A DNA stretch of 38,201 bases from JAYODW01 sp038116745 (GTDB taxonomy: Bacteria > Pseudomonadota > Gammaproteobacteria > Ga0077536), in assembly GCA_038116745.1 (NCBI GenBank), contig JAYODW010000041.1:1-38201 (forward strand). Direction: 5' to 3'. Made by a program: the position numbers and the translations under genes. Below the pieces are notes generated by a model, which saw nothing but the letters and a program-made list of their open reading frames with translations, was not told the DNA's origin and did no database searches. Positions 7,302 through 15,658 of the stretch are shown piece by piece (the first letter of the stretch is position 1; each line of letters starts with the position of its first letter).

Positions 7302-8261
7302 TTAGCTCAGCGCCTCACCACGCGCCTGCAGATCAGCATGATAGGAGGAACGCACCAACGGACCACTGGCCACGTTCGTGAAACCCAGCGTCCTGCCGTA
7401 ATCTGCCAGCTCGCTGAACTCGTCAGGATGCACGAAACGCTCAACCGGCAGGTGCGACCGACTGGGCTGCAGATACTGGCCCAGCGTGAGCATGTCGCAA
7501 TCGTGCGCCCTCAGGTCCCGCATGACTGCCTCGATCTCCGCCCGCGTCTCACCCAGGCCCAGCATCAGGCCCGATTTGGTGGGCACCGCGGGAGCAGCCC
7601 GCTTGAACTGCTTAAGCAGATCCAGAGACCAGGGGTAATCAGCCCCCGGCCGCACCCGCTTGTAGAGACTGGGCACGGTTTCGAGATTGTGGTTGAAGAC
7701 ATCTGGCGGAGAATCGACCAGCCAGGGCAACGCCCGGTCCATACGCCCGCGGAAGTCGGGCACAAGGGCTTCGATCCGGATCTGATCCAGCCGACCACGA
7801 ACTCGCGCGATACAGGATGCAAAATGCTCCGCACCGCCATCCCGCAGATCGTCACGGTCGACTGAGGTAATAACCACGTAGCGCAGCGCCATGCGGGCGA
7901 CGGCGTGCGCCAGTCGTTCCGGTTCCTGAGGATCAAGCGCCTCCGGGCGACCGTGGGCGACGTCACAGAACGGGCAGCGGCGTGTGCACAGGTCTCCCAT
8001 GATCATGAAAGTCGCGGTGCCATGCGCAAAGCACTCGCCCAGATTCGGGCACGATGCCTCCTCGCAGACGGTGTGCAAACGCTCTTCCCTGATCAGTTTC
8101 TTCAGTGCCTGCACACGCGGATCGGAGGGCGCACGCACTCGGAGCCACGGCGGCTTTCGCGGCAGCGGGCCTGTCGTCGGTTCCACCTTAACGGGGATCC
8201 GGGAGACTTTATCCGCACCGCGCTGCGACCTCTGCGGACGACTTGTTTTGACATCAGTCAT
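7302..8261 (-). CDS. lipA: Lipoyl synthase (319 aa)
   Basis: Radical-SAM enzyme that inserts two sulfur atoms into protein-bound octanoyl groups to make lipoyl cofactors for pyruvate and 2-oxoglutarate dehydrogenases and the glycine cleavage system. Both iron-sulfur cluster motifs are intact. The auxiliary cluster uses Cys66, Cys71 and Cys77 (CEEASCPNLGEC), and the radical-SAM cluster uses Cys92, Cys96 and Cys99 (CTRRCPFC). The C-terminal SSYHA segment is also present. Its ATG overlaps the lipB stop codon as ATGA (8258-8261), so translation is probably coupled. Length is normal. Confidence 0.97.
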   Translation of the reverse strand: MTDVKTSRPQRSQRGADKVSRIPVKVEPTTGPLPRKPPWLRVRAPSDPRVQALKKLIREERLHTVCEEASCPNLGECFAHGTATFMIMGDLCTRRCPFCDVAHGRPEALDPQEPERLAHAVARMALRYVVITSVDRDDLRDGGAEHFASCIARVRGRLDQIRIEALVPDFRGRMDRALPWLVDSPPDVFNHNLETVPSLYKRVRPGADYPWSLDLLKQFKRAAPAVPTKSGLMLGLGETRAEIEAVMRDLRAHDCDMLTLGQYLQPSRSHLPVERFVHPDEFSELADYGRTLGFTNVASGPLVRSSYHADLQARGEALS

Positions 8262-8935
8262 GCCGGGTTTACTCGTTCAGGACCAGTTCCTGAGTGTATC
8301 GATGTAGTGTCACACGAAGCCTGCTGAGACGCACTCAACCCGGCGGTCAGCAGGGGCAGCAATGCCCCGGACACTGCCTCCAGGCTTTCTGGTCCGCCGA
8401 CACTGCGCAGATCCGTCACCTCCAGTCCTGCATAGCCACACGGGTTGATACGCCTGAAAGGCTCGAGATCCATCGCGACATTCAGTGCCAGACCGTGGTA
8501 GCAGAAGCTTCCCCGGATACGGAGCCCGAGCGCCGCTATCTTGCGCCCCCCGACGTAGACACCGGGCGCACCTTTGACCCGTTCACCGGGGACCCCGAAG
8601 CCGGCGAGACATTCCATCACCGCCTGCTCAATGCGCCGCACCAGCTCGCGCGGTCCCAGCTGCAGACGTCTGACGTTCAGCAGCAGATAAACCACAAGCT
8701 GTCCGGGGCCATGGAAGGTCACCTGCCCACCCCGGTCGCTCGGGATCACCGGGATCGCACCCGGGTTAAGCAGATGTTCCTGCTTGCCGGCCTTTCCCAG
8801 TGTAAACACGGCTGGATGCTCAACCACCCAGATCTCGTCTTGCTGTGCCTCGGTACGCGCGTCGGTGAAGGCGCGCATCGCCTCCCAGCACGCCGCGTAA
8901 GGCACGCACCCAATAGAACGAACCTGCACTATCAA
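8258..8935 (-). CDS. lipB: Octanoyl-[ACP]:protein octanoyltransferase (225 aa)
   Basis: Transfers octanoate from acyl-carrier protein to lipoyl domains, the step before LipA. Conserved blocks are SDRGGQVTFHGPGQ (66-79), the catalytic Lys132 in GGRKIAALG and the catalytic Cys166 in INPCGYAG. The C-terminal tail after about residue 195 is low in recognisable sequence. The start is TTG at 8935, which overlaps the ybeD stop as TTGA (8932-8935); a GTG six bases further in (8929) is an alternative. The first in-frame ATG is residue 20, too late for the family. It lies between ybeD and lipA in the order known from E. coli. Confidence 0.95.
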   Translation of the reverse strand: MIVQVRSIGCVPYAACWEAMRAFTDARTEAQQDEIWVVEHPAVFTLGKAGKQEHLLNPGAIPVIPSDRGGQVTFHGPGQLVVYLLLNVRRLQLGPRELVRRIEQAVMECLAGFGVPGERVKGAPGVYVGGRKIAALGLRIRGSFCYHGLALNVAMDLEPFRRINPCGYAGLEVTDLRSVGGPESLEAVSGALLPLLTAGLSASQQASCDTTSIHSGTGPERVNPA

Positions 8936-9198
8936 AGCACCATGATCACGTCTTCGTGCGAGGACAGCTCGTTGTAAATACCATCCAGCTGAACCTGACT
9001 GCGCGCGGTCACCGTGACCGTGACCGCGAGATAAGTGCTCTGCCTGCTTCGGCGCGTGGCGTAGCGAGCTTCCTCCGTCGGCCCCATGTGCCGCTGTATC
9101 ACCTCCCTGACCAGCGCCTGCAGATCGGCGCTACTGCGCCCCATCACTTTGATGGGAAACTCGCAGGGGAATTCCAGCAGTGTGTTGTCGTTACTCAT
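8932..9198 (-). CDS. ybeD: YbeD / DUF493 family protein (88 aa)
   Basis: A small soluble protein with a regulatory ACT-like fold, usually encoded just before lipB; its function is not established. The opening NTLLEFPCEFPIKVMG and the closing HEDVIMVL match the family. I chose the ATG at 9198 because it gives 88 residues, close to the E. coli protein. A TTG at 9216 would add six residues. Its stop overlaps the TTG of lipB, which suggests coupled translation. Confidence 0.9.
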   Translation of the reverse strand: MSNDNTLLEFPCEFPIKVMGRSSADLQALVREVIQRHMGPTEEARYATRRSRQSTYLAVTVTVTARSQVQLDGIYNELSSHEDVIMVL

Positions 9199-9228
9199 GT
9201 TCTCGTTCGTCGGCAATTTTCCGGCGCT

Positions 9229-9777
9229 TCAGACCCCGCGCGATTTTTCGGTGCCTGTTCTGTCCAGCGCCCGCGGCCGCTGAGCCAGCAACACTCGCGC
9301 CGAGCGCATCCGAATTTCACTCAGCGGGCCGTCCAGAGCCAGCACGTATATCGCCCCCGTGGGGAAGGGCTTTTGATAAGCGTGCGGCAGCGCCACTGCG
9401 CCCACCAGCTGGAACAGGAGCTCTTCCAGCCCCGGATTGTGTCCGACCAGCATGACTTTTCGGCCACACCTGGCCTCGCTCAGCAGGGCGAGCATCGCCG
9501 CTGCAGAGGCATGGTAAAGCTTCTGCTCCCAGATCGGGGGCGGCAGCGAGCCGCTGGACGAGCCAAGCTCGAAATGTCGCAGCGTTTCGCGCGTGCGCCG
9601 GGACGGAGAGCTCAACACGCAGTCCGGTCTGATGTCCTGCCGCGTGAACCACTGCCCCATCTTCGTTGCATCCCTCCGGCCGCGCGGGGAGAGTCCTCGC
9701 TCAAAGTCAGACTGCCCGGGGCAGCTCCAATCCGACTTAGCGTGACGAAAAAGAATCAGGCAATCACCGTCGGACAT
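9229..9777 (-). CDS. sixA: SixA-like phosphohistidine phosphatase (182 aa)
   Basis: Member of the histidine phosphatase (phosphoglycerate-mutase-like) superfamily. SixA proteins remove phosphate from phosphohistidine in phosphorelay or phosphotransferase proteins. The catalytic RHAKSDW motif lies at residues 11-17 with the nucleophile His12. A second block, SSPSRRTRET, follows at about residues 57-66, and the distal His is in LVGHNPGLE. The ATG at 9777 is preceded by GGGAGA at a suitable distance. It is the first gene of the minus-strand sixA-ybeD-lipB-lipA run. The C-terminal ~30 residues are less typical. The substrate is not shown by sequence. Confidence 0.82.
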   Translation of the reverse strand: MSDGDCLILFRHAKSDWSCPGQSDFERGLSPRGRRDATKMGQWFTRQDIRPDCVLSSPSRRTRETLRHFELGSSSGSLPPPIWEQKLYHASAAAMLALLSEARCGRKVMLVGHNPGLEELLFQLVGAVALPHAYQKPFPTGAIYVLALDGPLSEIRMRSARVLLAQRPRALDRTGTEKSRGV

Positions 9778-9966
9778 TCCGGAGTCTCCCGAGACGCGCT
9801 GCTTTCCGCTGCCCTGCGCATGCGCTCAATGCTGACGGCCAGCGCCGTCCCAGGCGGCCGCGGGGTCACTGCGGCATCCGTGGTAGAGTGCGCCGCCGCG
9901 CGTTGAGGGACAGCGTGCGCGCCTGATTCACTCTTTGCCTCAGTCCTCAACCACGCTGTGTACTCC

Positions 9967-10917
9967 ATGTCCGAACCGTCGCTGGCACTCAGTATCCGAC
10001 AGCTGCGCAAACAGTACGGAAACGGCATGGACGCGCTGCGGGGTATCGACCTGGACGTTGCAGCGGGGGACTTTTTTGCCCTGCTCGGGCCGAACGGTGC
10101 AGGGAAATCAACCACCATCGGGATTATCTGCTCCCTTGTGCGGAAAAGCTCCGGCACTGTGCGCGTATTCGGAACCGATATCGACCAGGATTTCTCCCGC
10201 GCCAAATCTTTTTTCGGGGTCGTTCCCCAGGAAATCAATTTCTCTCAATTCGAGACCGCTTTCGAGATAGTAGTGAACCAGGCCGGCTATTACGGCATCA
10301 GCGCCCGGGTCGCGCGCAAACGGGCTGAACACTACCTCGACCAGCTCGGACTGTGGGATAAGCGACACGACACCTCGCGCACACTGTCCGGCGGCATGAA
10401 ACGCCGCCTGATGATCGCCCGCGCGCTCGTGCATGAACCGCGTCTGCTGATCCTCGACGAGCCGACCGCCGGTGTCGACATCGAGATCCGCCGCTCGATG
10501 TGGGAATTTCTCGAAGCGCTCAACCGCCGGGGCACGACCATCATCCTGACCACACACTATCTGGAGGAGGCTGAACGCCTGTGCCGCAACATCGCGATCA
10601 TCGATGACGGGCGCATCATCGAGCACTCGTCGATGCGAGCGCTACTGACCAAGCTGCACAGCGAAAGTTTTGTCCTGGACACAACAGCAGCAATATCCAC
10701 CCTGCCCGAACTGCAGCATGTCAGTGTGGTTCAGGTAGATGACCACTGTCTGGAGCTGACGCTTGACCGACGGCGGGCGCTCAGTGACGTATTTGCAGAG
10801 CTCACTGCCGCCGGCATTACGGTGAGGAGCATGCGGAACAAGAGCAATCGGCTTGAAGCCTTGTTTGTCGACCTCGTCGGCAACCGCTCAGCGGGCATGC
10901 GCGATGGACACGCGTAG
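9967..10917 (+). CDS. ABC transporter ATP-binding protein, YadG type (316 aa)
   Basis: ATPase subunit of an ABC-2-type exporter. Walker A is GPNGAGKST (41-49), the signature is LSGGM (140-144), Walker B is LLILDEP (160-166) and the switch His is His197. After about residue 225 comes the C-terminal domain usual in this subfamily. I chose ATG at 9967; a GTG at 9958 is possible, and neither has a clear Shine-Dalgarno sequence. It overlaps the permease gene by 14 bases. The pair sits on the plus strand between minus-strand dat and sixA and splits an otherwise uniform cluster. The cargo is unknown; in E. coli the relatives are yadG/yadH. Confidence 0.92.
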   Translation: MSEPSLALSIRQLRKQYGNGMDALRGIDLDVAAGDFFALLGPNGAGKSTTIGIICSLVRKSSGTVRVFGTDIDQDFSRAKSFFGVVPQEINFSQFETAFEIVVNQAGYYGISARVARKRAEHYLDQLGLWDKRHDTSRTLSGGMKRRLMIARALVHEPRLLILDEPTAGVDIEIRRSMWEFLEALNRRGTTIILTTHYLEEAERLCRNIAIIDDGRIIEHSSMRALLTKLHSESFVLDTTAAISTLPELQHVSVVQVDDHCLELTLDRRRALSDVFAELTAAGITVRSMRNKSNRLEALFVDLVGNRSAGMRDGHA

Positions 10918-11698
10918 CAGAGTACGTCCAGCACACCCGTACCTGGTGGCCTTCCTCACCATTCTGCGCAAAGAACTCAACCGCTTCCTGCGCATCTGGC
11001 TGCAGACCATCCTGCCCCCGGTAATAACCATGGGCCTGTACTTCGTTGTGTTCGGCACTTTGATTGGACCGCGTATCGGCCAGATGTCGGGCTTTAATTA
11101 CATGCAGTACATCGCGCCGGGTCTGATCATGATGGCGGTGATCACCAATTCATTTGCGAACGTAGTTTCTTCGTTTTTCAGCGCCAAGTTTCAGCGCCAT
11201 ATCGAAGAAATCCTGGTGTCGCCGGTTCCCAACAGCGTGATTCTTCTGGCGTATACCTGTGGCGGTATTTGTCGCGGCGTAATTGTCGGCGCCCTGGTCA
11301 CCGGCGTAGCTTCGTTTTTCGCCGACCTGCAGCTGCACTCGGTGAGCGTGACCTTCCTAGTTGTGATTCTGACCTCAGCGCTGTTCTCGCTGGGCGGTTT
11401 CATCAACGCGATCTACGCGCGGAAATTCGACGACGTGACGATAATTCCCACGTTCGTGCTCACGCCGCTGACCTACCTTGGCGGCGTGTTTTATTCCATC
11501 GACCTGCTGGCCGAGCCCTGGCGCACGATATCGCTCTATAACCCTGTGCTATACATGGTCAACGCCTTTCGCTACGGCATGCTCGGAATCAGCGATATAT
11601 CAATTGCCAGCGCTCTGCTGGTGCTCACCGGGCTGGCGGCGCTGTTGTTCACAGCAGCACTGTACTTACTGCGCAGAGGCGTCGGCCTGCGCACCTGA
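10904..11698 (+). CDS. ABC-2 type permease, YadH type (264 aa)
   Basis: Membrane subunit that pairs with the preceding ATPase. It has a short cytoplasmic start, then about six hydrophobic segments (first at roughly residues 30-50). The family blocks include YMQYIAPGLIMMAVITNSFANVVSSFF and, later, TYLGGVFYSI and NPVLYMVNAFRYGMLG. I took the ATG at 10904, giving the usual length; the frame is open further upstream inside the ATPase gene. Its last 33 bases overlap the 3' end of the convergent dat gene. Likely an exporter of a lipid, polysaccharide or drug-like molecule; the substrate is inference only. Confidence 0.9.
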   Translation: MDTRSRVRPAHPYLVAFLTILRKELNRFLRIWLQTILPPVITMGLYFVVFGTLIGPRIGQMSGFNYMQYIAPGLIMMAVITNSFANVVSSFFSAKFQRHIEEILVSPVPNSVILLAYTCGGICRGVIVGALVTGVASFFADLQLHSVSVTFLVVILTSALFSLGGFINAIYARKFDDVTIIPTFVLTPLTYLGGVFYSIDLLAEPWRTISLYNPVLYMVNAFRYGMLGISDISIASALLVLTGLAALLFTAALYLLRRGVGLRT

Positions 11699-12535
11699 GT
11701 CTCCGTCACGCAACTGAGATAACAACCCTCGAGCTCGCGCCGCCAGCGGATAAACTGGGTGCCGGCCGACTGACGCACCGTTCAGGCTGGAGACGGTCAC
11801 CACCTCCCGTGTCGAACTCGTGAGCCAGATCTCGTCAGCCTGTGCGAGCCGTTCTACTGAGACGGATTCTTCCACCACCCCGATCCCCGCCGCGCGCAGC
11901 GCAGATACGACAAGGTTCCGGGTGACTCCCGGCAGAAGATCGGCAGACAGCGCCGGCGTAATCACAGCGCCACGCTCGACGAGAAACACGTTAGTCGCGG
12001 CCCCCTCTGTGACATATCCGTCTCGCACCAGAATCCCCTCATAGGATCCGGCCGCCATGGCCTGATTGCGCAGCAGAACATTGGGTAGCAGAGAGGTTGT
12101 CTTGATGTCGCAGCGACGCCAGCGGTTGTCTTCCAGGGTGACGGCAGAAACAGACCCATACGCCCCCCGCGACTCCAGACGCTTGAACATTGCGAACACC
12201 GTAGGAGTGACCCCGTCTGGGAAGGCGTGGTCGCGCGGCGCCACGCCGCGCGTCACCTGCAGATAGACCGACCCTGCTGCGTCCTGTTCCGCATTGAGCC
12301 TGACCAGCCGGGTCAGACAGTTTCGCCAGGCTTCTCTGGGCATCGGATTCGGGATCAGGACCTCTGCGAGGTTCCGTTCGAGACGGTCGAGGTGTTCTGT
12401 CAACGCAAATAGTTTTCCCGCGAACACCGGGATCACCTCGTAGATGGCATCGCCGAAAATGAATCCACGGTCCAGAACGGAAACTTTCGCGTCCACCAGA
12501 GGCAGAAAATCACCGTTAAGAAAACAGGTGCTCAC
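11666..12535 (-). CDS. dat: D-amino-acid transaminase, class IV (289 aa)
   Basis: Fold-type IV PLP enzyme that interconverts D-alanine and 2-oxoglutarate with pyruvate and D-glutamate. The PLP lysine is Lys145 in CDIKTTSLL, the same number as in the well-studied Bacillus enzyme. The block YLQVTRGVAPRDHAFP is a hallmark of D-amino-acid transaminases rather than branched-chain ones, and the TEGAATNVF segment is also present. It starts with GTG at 12535, 9 bases after dacA, so it belongs to the wall operon and could supply D-Glu or D-Ala for peptidoglycan. Its 3' end overlaps the convergent ABC permease. The extra 20 residues at the C-terminus are unremarkable. Confidence 0.9.
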   Translation of the reverse strand: MSTCFLNGDFLPLVDAKVSVLDRGFIFGDAIYEVIPVFAGKLFALTEHLDRLERNLAEVLIPNPMPREAWRNCLTRLVRLNAEQDAAGSVYLQVTRGVAPRDHAFPDGVTPTVFAMFKRLESRGAYGSVSAVTLEDNRWRRCDIKTTSLLPNVLLRNQAMAAGSYEGILVRDGYVTEGAATNVFLVERGAVITPALSADLLPGVTRNLVVSALRAAGIGVVEESVSVERLAQADEIWLTSSTREVVTVSSLNGASVGRHPVYPLAARARGLLSQLRDGDSGAQADASAQ

Positions 12536-12544
12536 AGGAACGCT

Positions 12545-13756
12545 CTACTCAAACCACAACATGACCTGGTCAACCAGGCGCGAGGTCCACGAACCCTCTG
12601 CCACCGCATCCCGCGCTACCAGCGGCTCTGTCGCAAGCACTTCCTCGTCGAGCCGGATTGTCAGCGTGCCGAGCGTCTGCCCTTTCTGCAGCGGTGCCAT
12701 CACGGGCTCCTCAAGCATCGCCTGCGCCTGCAGCTCATCGAAGCGACCGCGCGGGAAAGTAAGCGCGAGAGGCCGCCCGACACCAACCAATACCTCTGGT
12801 GCATCCCCTCCCCAGATCTTTGCCTGCATGATCGTCGCGTCCAGCGCATAAAGCTCACGCGTCTCGAAAAATCGCTGACCGTAGCTCAGCAACGCGTGAC
12901 TGGCCTCGGTGCGAACAGCATCAGAGGACGTCCCCATGACGGCGGCTATGAGACGTGTCCCGTTCTCAACCGCCGAAGACAACAGGCAGTAGCCTGCATC
13001 CTCAGTATGACCGGTCTTGATTCCGTCGACGCTGGGATCGCGTGCCAGCAGACGATTCCGGTTGGGCTGCCGGATTCCGTTGAAAACAAATTCCTTGTGC
13101 GAGAACCGCGCGTATATCTCTGGAAATTCGCGGATCAACGCAGCCGCCAGCAGCGTGAGGTCATAAGCCGTCGAGTAGGTCTCCGGATGCGGCCAGCCGG
13201 TTGCGTTCGTAAAGTGAGAGTCGGCCATCCCAAGCTGCTTCGCCTGCTCGTTCATCAGCGCGGCAAAAACTTCCTCGCTCCCTGATACGTGTTCAGCCAG
13301 CGCAACGCTGGCGTCATTCCCGGACTGGATAATGACCCCGTTCAGCAGCTCTTCAACGGTCACCTGTTTGCCGACTTCGATGAACATCCGTGAGCCACCC
13401 ATCTTCCAGGCCTTTTCGCTCACCAGTACCTGGTCCTGCAGCGTGACAAGCCCATCCCGCAGCGCCAGCGCGGTCACATAAACGGTCATCACCTTGGTGA
13501 TGCTGGCAGGGCCCAGTTTTTCATGCGCATTTTTTTCCGCAAGCAGAGCACCTGTGCGGAAATCGAGCAGCGCATAGGAGCGCGCATCCAGGGCAGGGGG
13601 CGGGACTCTGGACATCGCCCCCGCAGCAAGGGCATCGGGCGCACCCGCAGCCAGCCCCCAGCACAGGATGAGTGAGAAAGCGACAGCTCGGGCCCTGCGC
13701 CAACTGAACCACAGGCTGCTTATCTCCATCGACAAATTCAGTTTGATGACTGCCAC
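12545..13756 (-). CDS. dacA: D-Ala-D-Ala carboxypeptidase, PBP5/6 class (403 aa)
   Basis: Periplasmic low-molecular-weight penicillin-binding protein that trims the terminal D-Ala from pentapeptide stems. The active-site triad is SITK (Ser85-Lys88), SGN (145-147) and KTG in GIKTGHTEDAG. A PBP5-type C-terminal beta domain follows, and the last residues (SRLVDQVMLWFE) form an amphipathic anchor helix. A signal peptide with hydrophobic core at about 24-38 ends near ALA-AG. The start is GTG at 13756, with GAGGAG and GGAG upstream; the ATG at 13729 would also keep the signal peptide. It lies between rlpA and dat. Confidence 0.96.
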   Translation of the reverse strand: MAVIKLNLSMEISSLWFSWRRARAVAFSLILCWGLAAGAPDALAAGAMSRVPPPALDARSYALLDFRTGALLAEKNAHEKLGPASITKVMTVYVTALALRDGLVTLQDQVLVSEKAWKMGGSRMFIEVGKQVTVEELLNGVIIQSGNDASVALAEHVSGSEEVFAALMNEQAKQLGMADSHFTNATGWPHPETYSTAYDLTLLAAALIREFPEIYARFSHKEFVFNGIRQPNRNRLLARDPSVDGIKTGHTEDAGYCLLSSAVENGTRLIAAVMGTSSDAVRTEASHALLSYGQRFFETRELYALDATIMQAKIWGGDAPEVLVGVGRPLALTFPRGRFDELQAQAMLEEPVMAPLQKGQTLGTLTIRLDEEVLATEPLVARDAVAEGSWTSRLVDQVMLWFE

Positions 13757-13825
13757 GCTCCAACGTTCTCCTCATCGTTCACCATTGACGTAAGCACCTC
13801 TGCCTGGCCTCGAAATGCGAAGTTT

Positions 13826-14635
13826 TCATCGCAGAACAAATCGAAAATTACCAAGGCCACTGGCGGTCAGTGCGGCAACCAGCGCGTCCGCTGCAGCCAC
13901 GTCGGCAACCGGTCCTACCTGCACTCGGTAAATTGCACCCCCGCTCTCGTGGCTTTCAAAAATGGCGACCAGCCCAGGCAGAACGAGATTCACCTGACCG
14001 ACCAGTCGTTGGGCATTCTGCCTGTCCTTGAATGCGCCGATCTGAATAAAGATTTTTTCACCGCCAAATCGTGGGGCAGCACGAGGGTCGGCGGATGTCC
14101 CGGCGTCAGGCGAAGTCAGGGCGCGCACTTCCACCAGGGCAGTGCCCTTCTGCACCAGGTCAAGCTTCAATGCCGCCGCGTAGGAGACATCGATAATCCG
14201 GTTTTCATGAAACGGGCCTCGGTCGTTCACCCGCAGTACGACCGCACGGTTATTCGTTAGATTGCGCACTTCGACGTAGGTCGGTAACGGAAGTTCCTTG
14301 TGCGCAGCGGTCATCTGGTACATGTCATAGATCTCGCCGCTGGAGGTCTTCCGTCCGTGAAACTTGTCTCCGTACCATGAGGCAACGCCTCGCTCAATAA
14401 ACCCTTCGGCACTCTTCAGCGTGTAATAACGCTTACCGAACACGACATATGAGTCCGGGTTACCGTACTTGCTCAGCGGCTCCTGCGGCGTAGCGGGCGA
14501 CGGTCGGGGAGCGCCGCCCGCAGGCTGCGGAGACTGCACGACGACTGGACCTGCGCAGCCAGCCGACAGCAGAGCGGCCACCAGCAGGAGAGTCCATGCA
14601 GGCCGTGCGCGGTCAATCAAGCGCGCAGCATTCAA
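13826..14635 (-). CDS. rlpA: Septal ring lytic transglycosylase RlpA (269 aa)
   Basis: Outer-membrane lipoprotein that cleaves peptide-free glycan strands at the septum in some gammaproteobacteria. The signal peptide ends in the lipobox LLSAGC with the lipidated Cys27. A double-psi beta-barrel domain (about 82-165) contains GVASWYGDKFHGRKT and VNDRGPF, with the catalytic acidic residue in the latter. A C-terminal SPOR domain (about 193-269) starts at FIQIGAFKD. The start is TTG at 14635, overlapping the mltB stop as TTGA (14632-14635); another TTG lies five codons in, and no ATG precedes the lipobox. Confidence 0.95.
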   Translation of the reverse strand: MNAARLIDRARPAWTLLLVAALLSAGCAGPVVVQSPQPAGGAPRPSPATPQEPLSKYGNPDSYVVFGKRYYTLKSAEGFIERGVASWYGDKFHGRKTSSGEIYDMYQMTAAHKELPLPTYVEVRNLTNNRAVVLRVNDRGPFHENRIIDVSYAAALKLDLVQKGTALVEVRALTSPDAGTSADPRAAPRFGGEKIFIQIGAFKDRQNAQRLVGQVNLVLPGLVAIFESHESGGAIYRVQVGPVADVAAADALVAALTASGLGNFRFVLR

Positions 14636-15648
14636 CGACTCTGCTGGTCCATACGCTGGCGCAGCTCGAAGGCCAGCTGCGCGACAGCCATCGCATATTT
14701 GACCCTGGGGTTGTAGCGACTGATCACATAGAAGTTCCAGTAACCGAACCAGAACTCCGGCGCTGTCTCCCCCTCAAGTTCGTACAAAGCAGCGCGCCAG
14801 CCGGGCTCGTATGGCGCGTTCTGCGGGTGCACACTGAGCTTTTCATACTCGCTCAGGTCGCGCTCCGGCTTGAGCGAGTCCTGAGCCAGCGATAACAGGA
14901 CATCAGGCGAGCCGATCGCAGGGCTCGCGATCTGCAGGCCCCGCTGCCATCCATGATGAGCCAGGTAGTTCCCGATGCTGCCGATAGCGTCAGCCGGGTT
15001 GTTCCAGATGTCTCGCTTGCCGTCGTTGTCGAAATCGAGCGCAAGACGACGAAAATTGCTCGGCATGAACTGGGGCATGCCCAGTGCGCCGGCATAAGAT
15101 CCCGTAACCGATACCGGGTCAAGCGTATCCTCGCGCGCGAAGATCAGAAACTGCTGCAGCTCGGAGCGGAAAAACTCCATGCGCTTTGCGCTGCCGCCAG
15201 GATAGTGAAATGCGAGAGTCCCCAGAGCCTCAACCACGGGGAAGCTTCCCTGTATACGTCCGTAGGACGTTTCGACGCCGAGTATCGCGACGATGACTTC
15301 CGGAGGGATGCCGAATTGCCCTTCGGCTTTATCGAGCGTTGTGGTGTTTTCCCTCCAGAAAGTCACGCCTCGAGAGATGCGCTGCTCGGTAATGAACAGT
15401 CCTCGGTATTGCCACCACGGTTTCGTTTTCTCCGCGGGCCGCGACATCAGCTCGATGATCCTGTCTGACCGTGACACACCAGCAAACAGCCGCTCCAGTG
15501 CTTCCCGGTCGAACTGATGTTCTACCGCCATCTGTTCAACAAAATCATCTACGGCTGCTGAATCCAAAGGGGCGGCGAGGGGCGGCTGGCTGACCAGCAA
15601 AAGGGTCAGAAACAGGCAATATGCGGCAGGAAAGTGCTGAATCAGCAA
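14632..15648 (-). CDS. mltB: Lytic murein transglycosylase B (338 aa)
   Basis: Periplasmic SLT_2 (GH103) enzyme that cleaves glycan strands to give 1,6-anhydromuropeptides. A hydrophobic signal (about 6-26) has no lipobox cysteine near its end, so the protein is probably soluble. The catalytic Glu is in AILGVETSYGRIQG, and the ALGMPQFMPSNFRRLALDFDNDG region carries the EF-hand-like loop. The start must be non-ATG, because the first in-frame ATG (residue 40) would remove the signal peptide: TTG at 15648. It is 10 bases after rodA and overlaps rlpA, so it belongs to the elongasome operon. Confidence 0.94.
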   Translation of the reverse strand: MLIQHFPAAYCLFLTLLLVSQPPLAAPLDSAAVDDFVEQMAVEHQFDREALERLFAGVSRSDRIIELMSRPAEKTKPWWQYRGLFITEQRISRGVTFWRENTTTLDKAEGQFGIPPEVIVAILGVETSYGRIQGSFPVVEALGTLAFHYPGGSAKRMEFFRSELQQFLIFAREDTLDPVSVTGSYAGALGMPQFMPSNFRRLALDFDNDGKRDIWNNPADAIGSIGNYLAHHGWQRGLQIASPAIGSPDVLLSLAQDSLKPERDLSEYEKLSVHPQNAPYEPGWRAALYELEGETAPEFWFGYWNFYVISRYNPRVKYAMAVAQLAFELRQRMDQQSR

Positions 15649-15658
15649 GAGTCGGAGG

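Noticed and set aside
8258..8935. Apparent shift of the active-site cysteine in LipB (SFCYHG rather than GCSFHG)
   Set aside because: That cysteine is not the catalytic one. Counting from the conserved Lys shows the nucleophile is the Cys of NPCGYAG, which is present.
8956..9906. 316-codon plus-strand frame opposite ybeD and sixA
   Set aside because: It covers two well-supported minus-strand genes, is rich in Arg, Gln and His as GC-rich shadows are, and has no domain.
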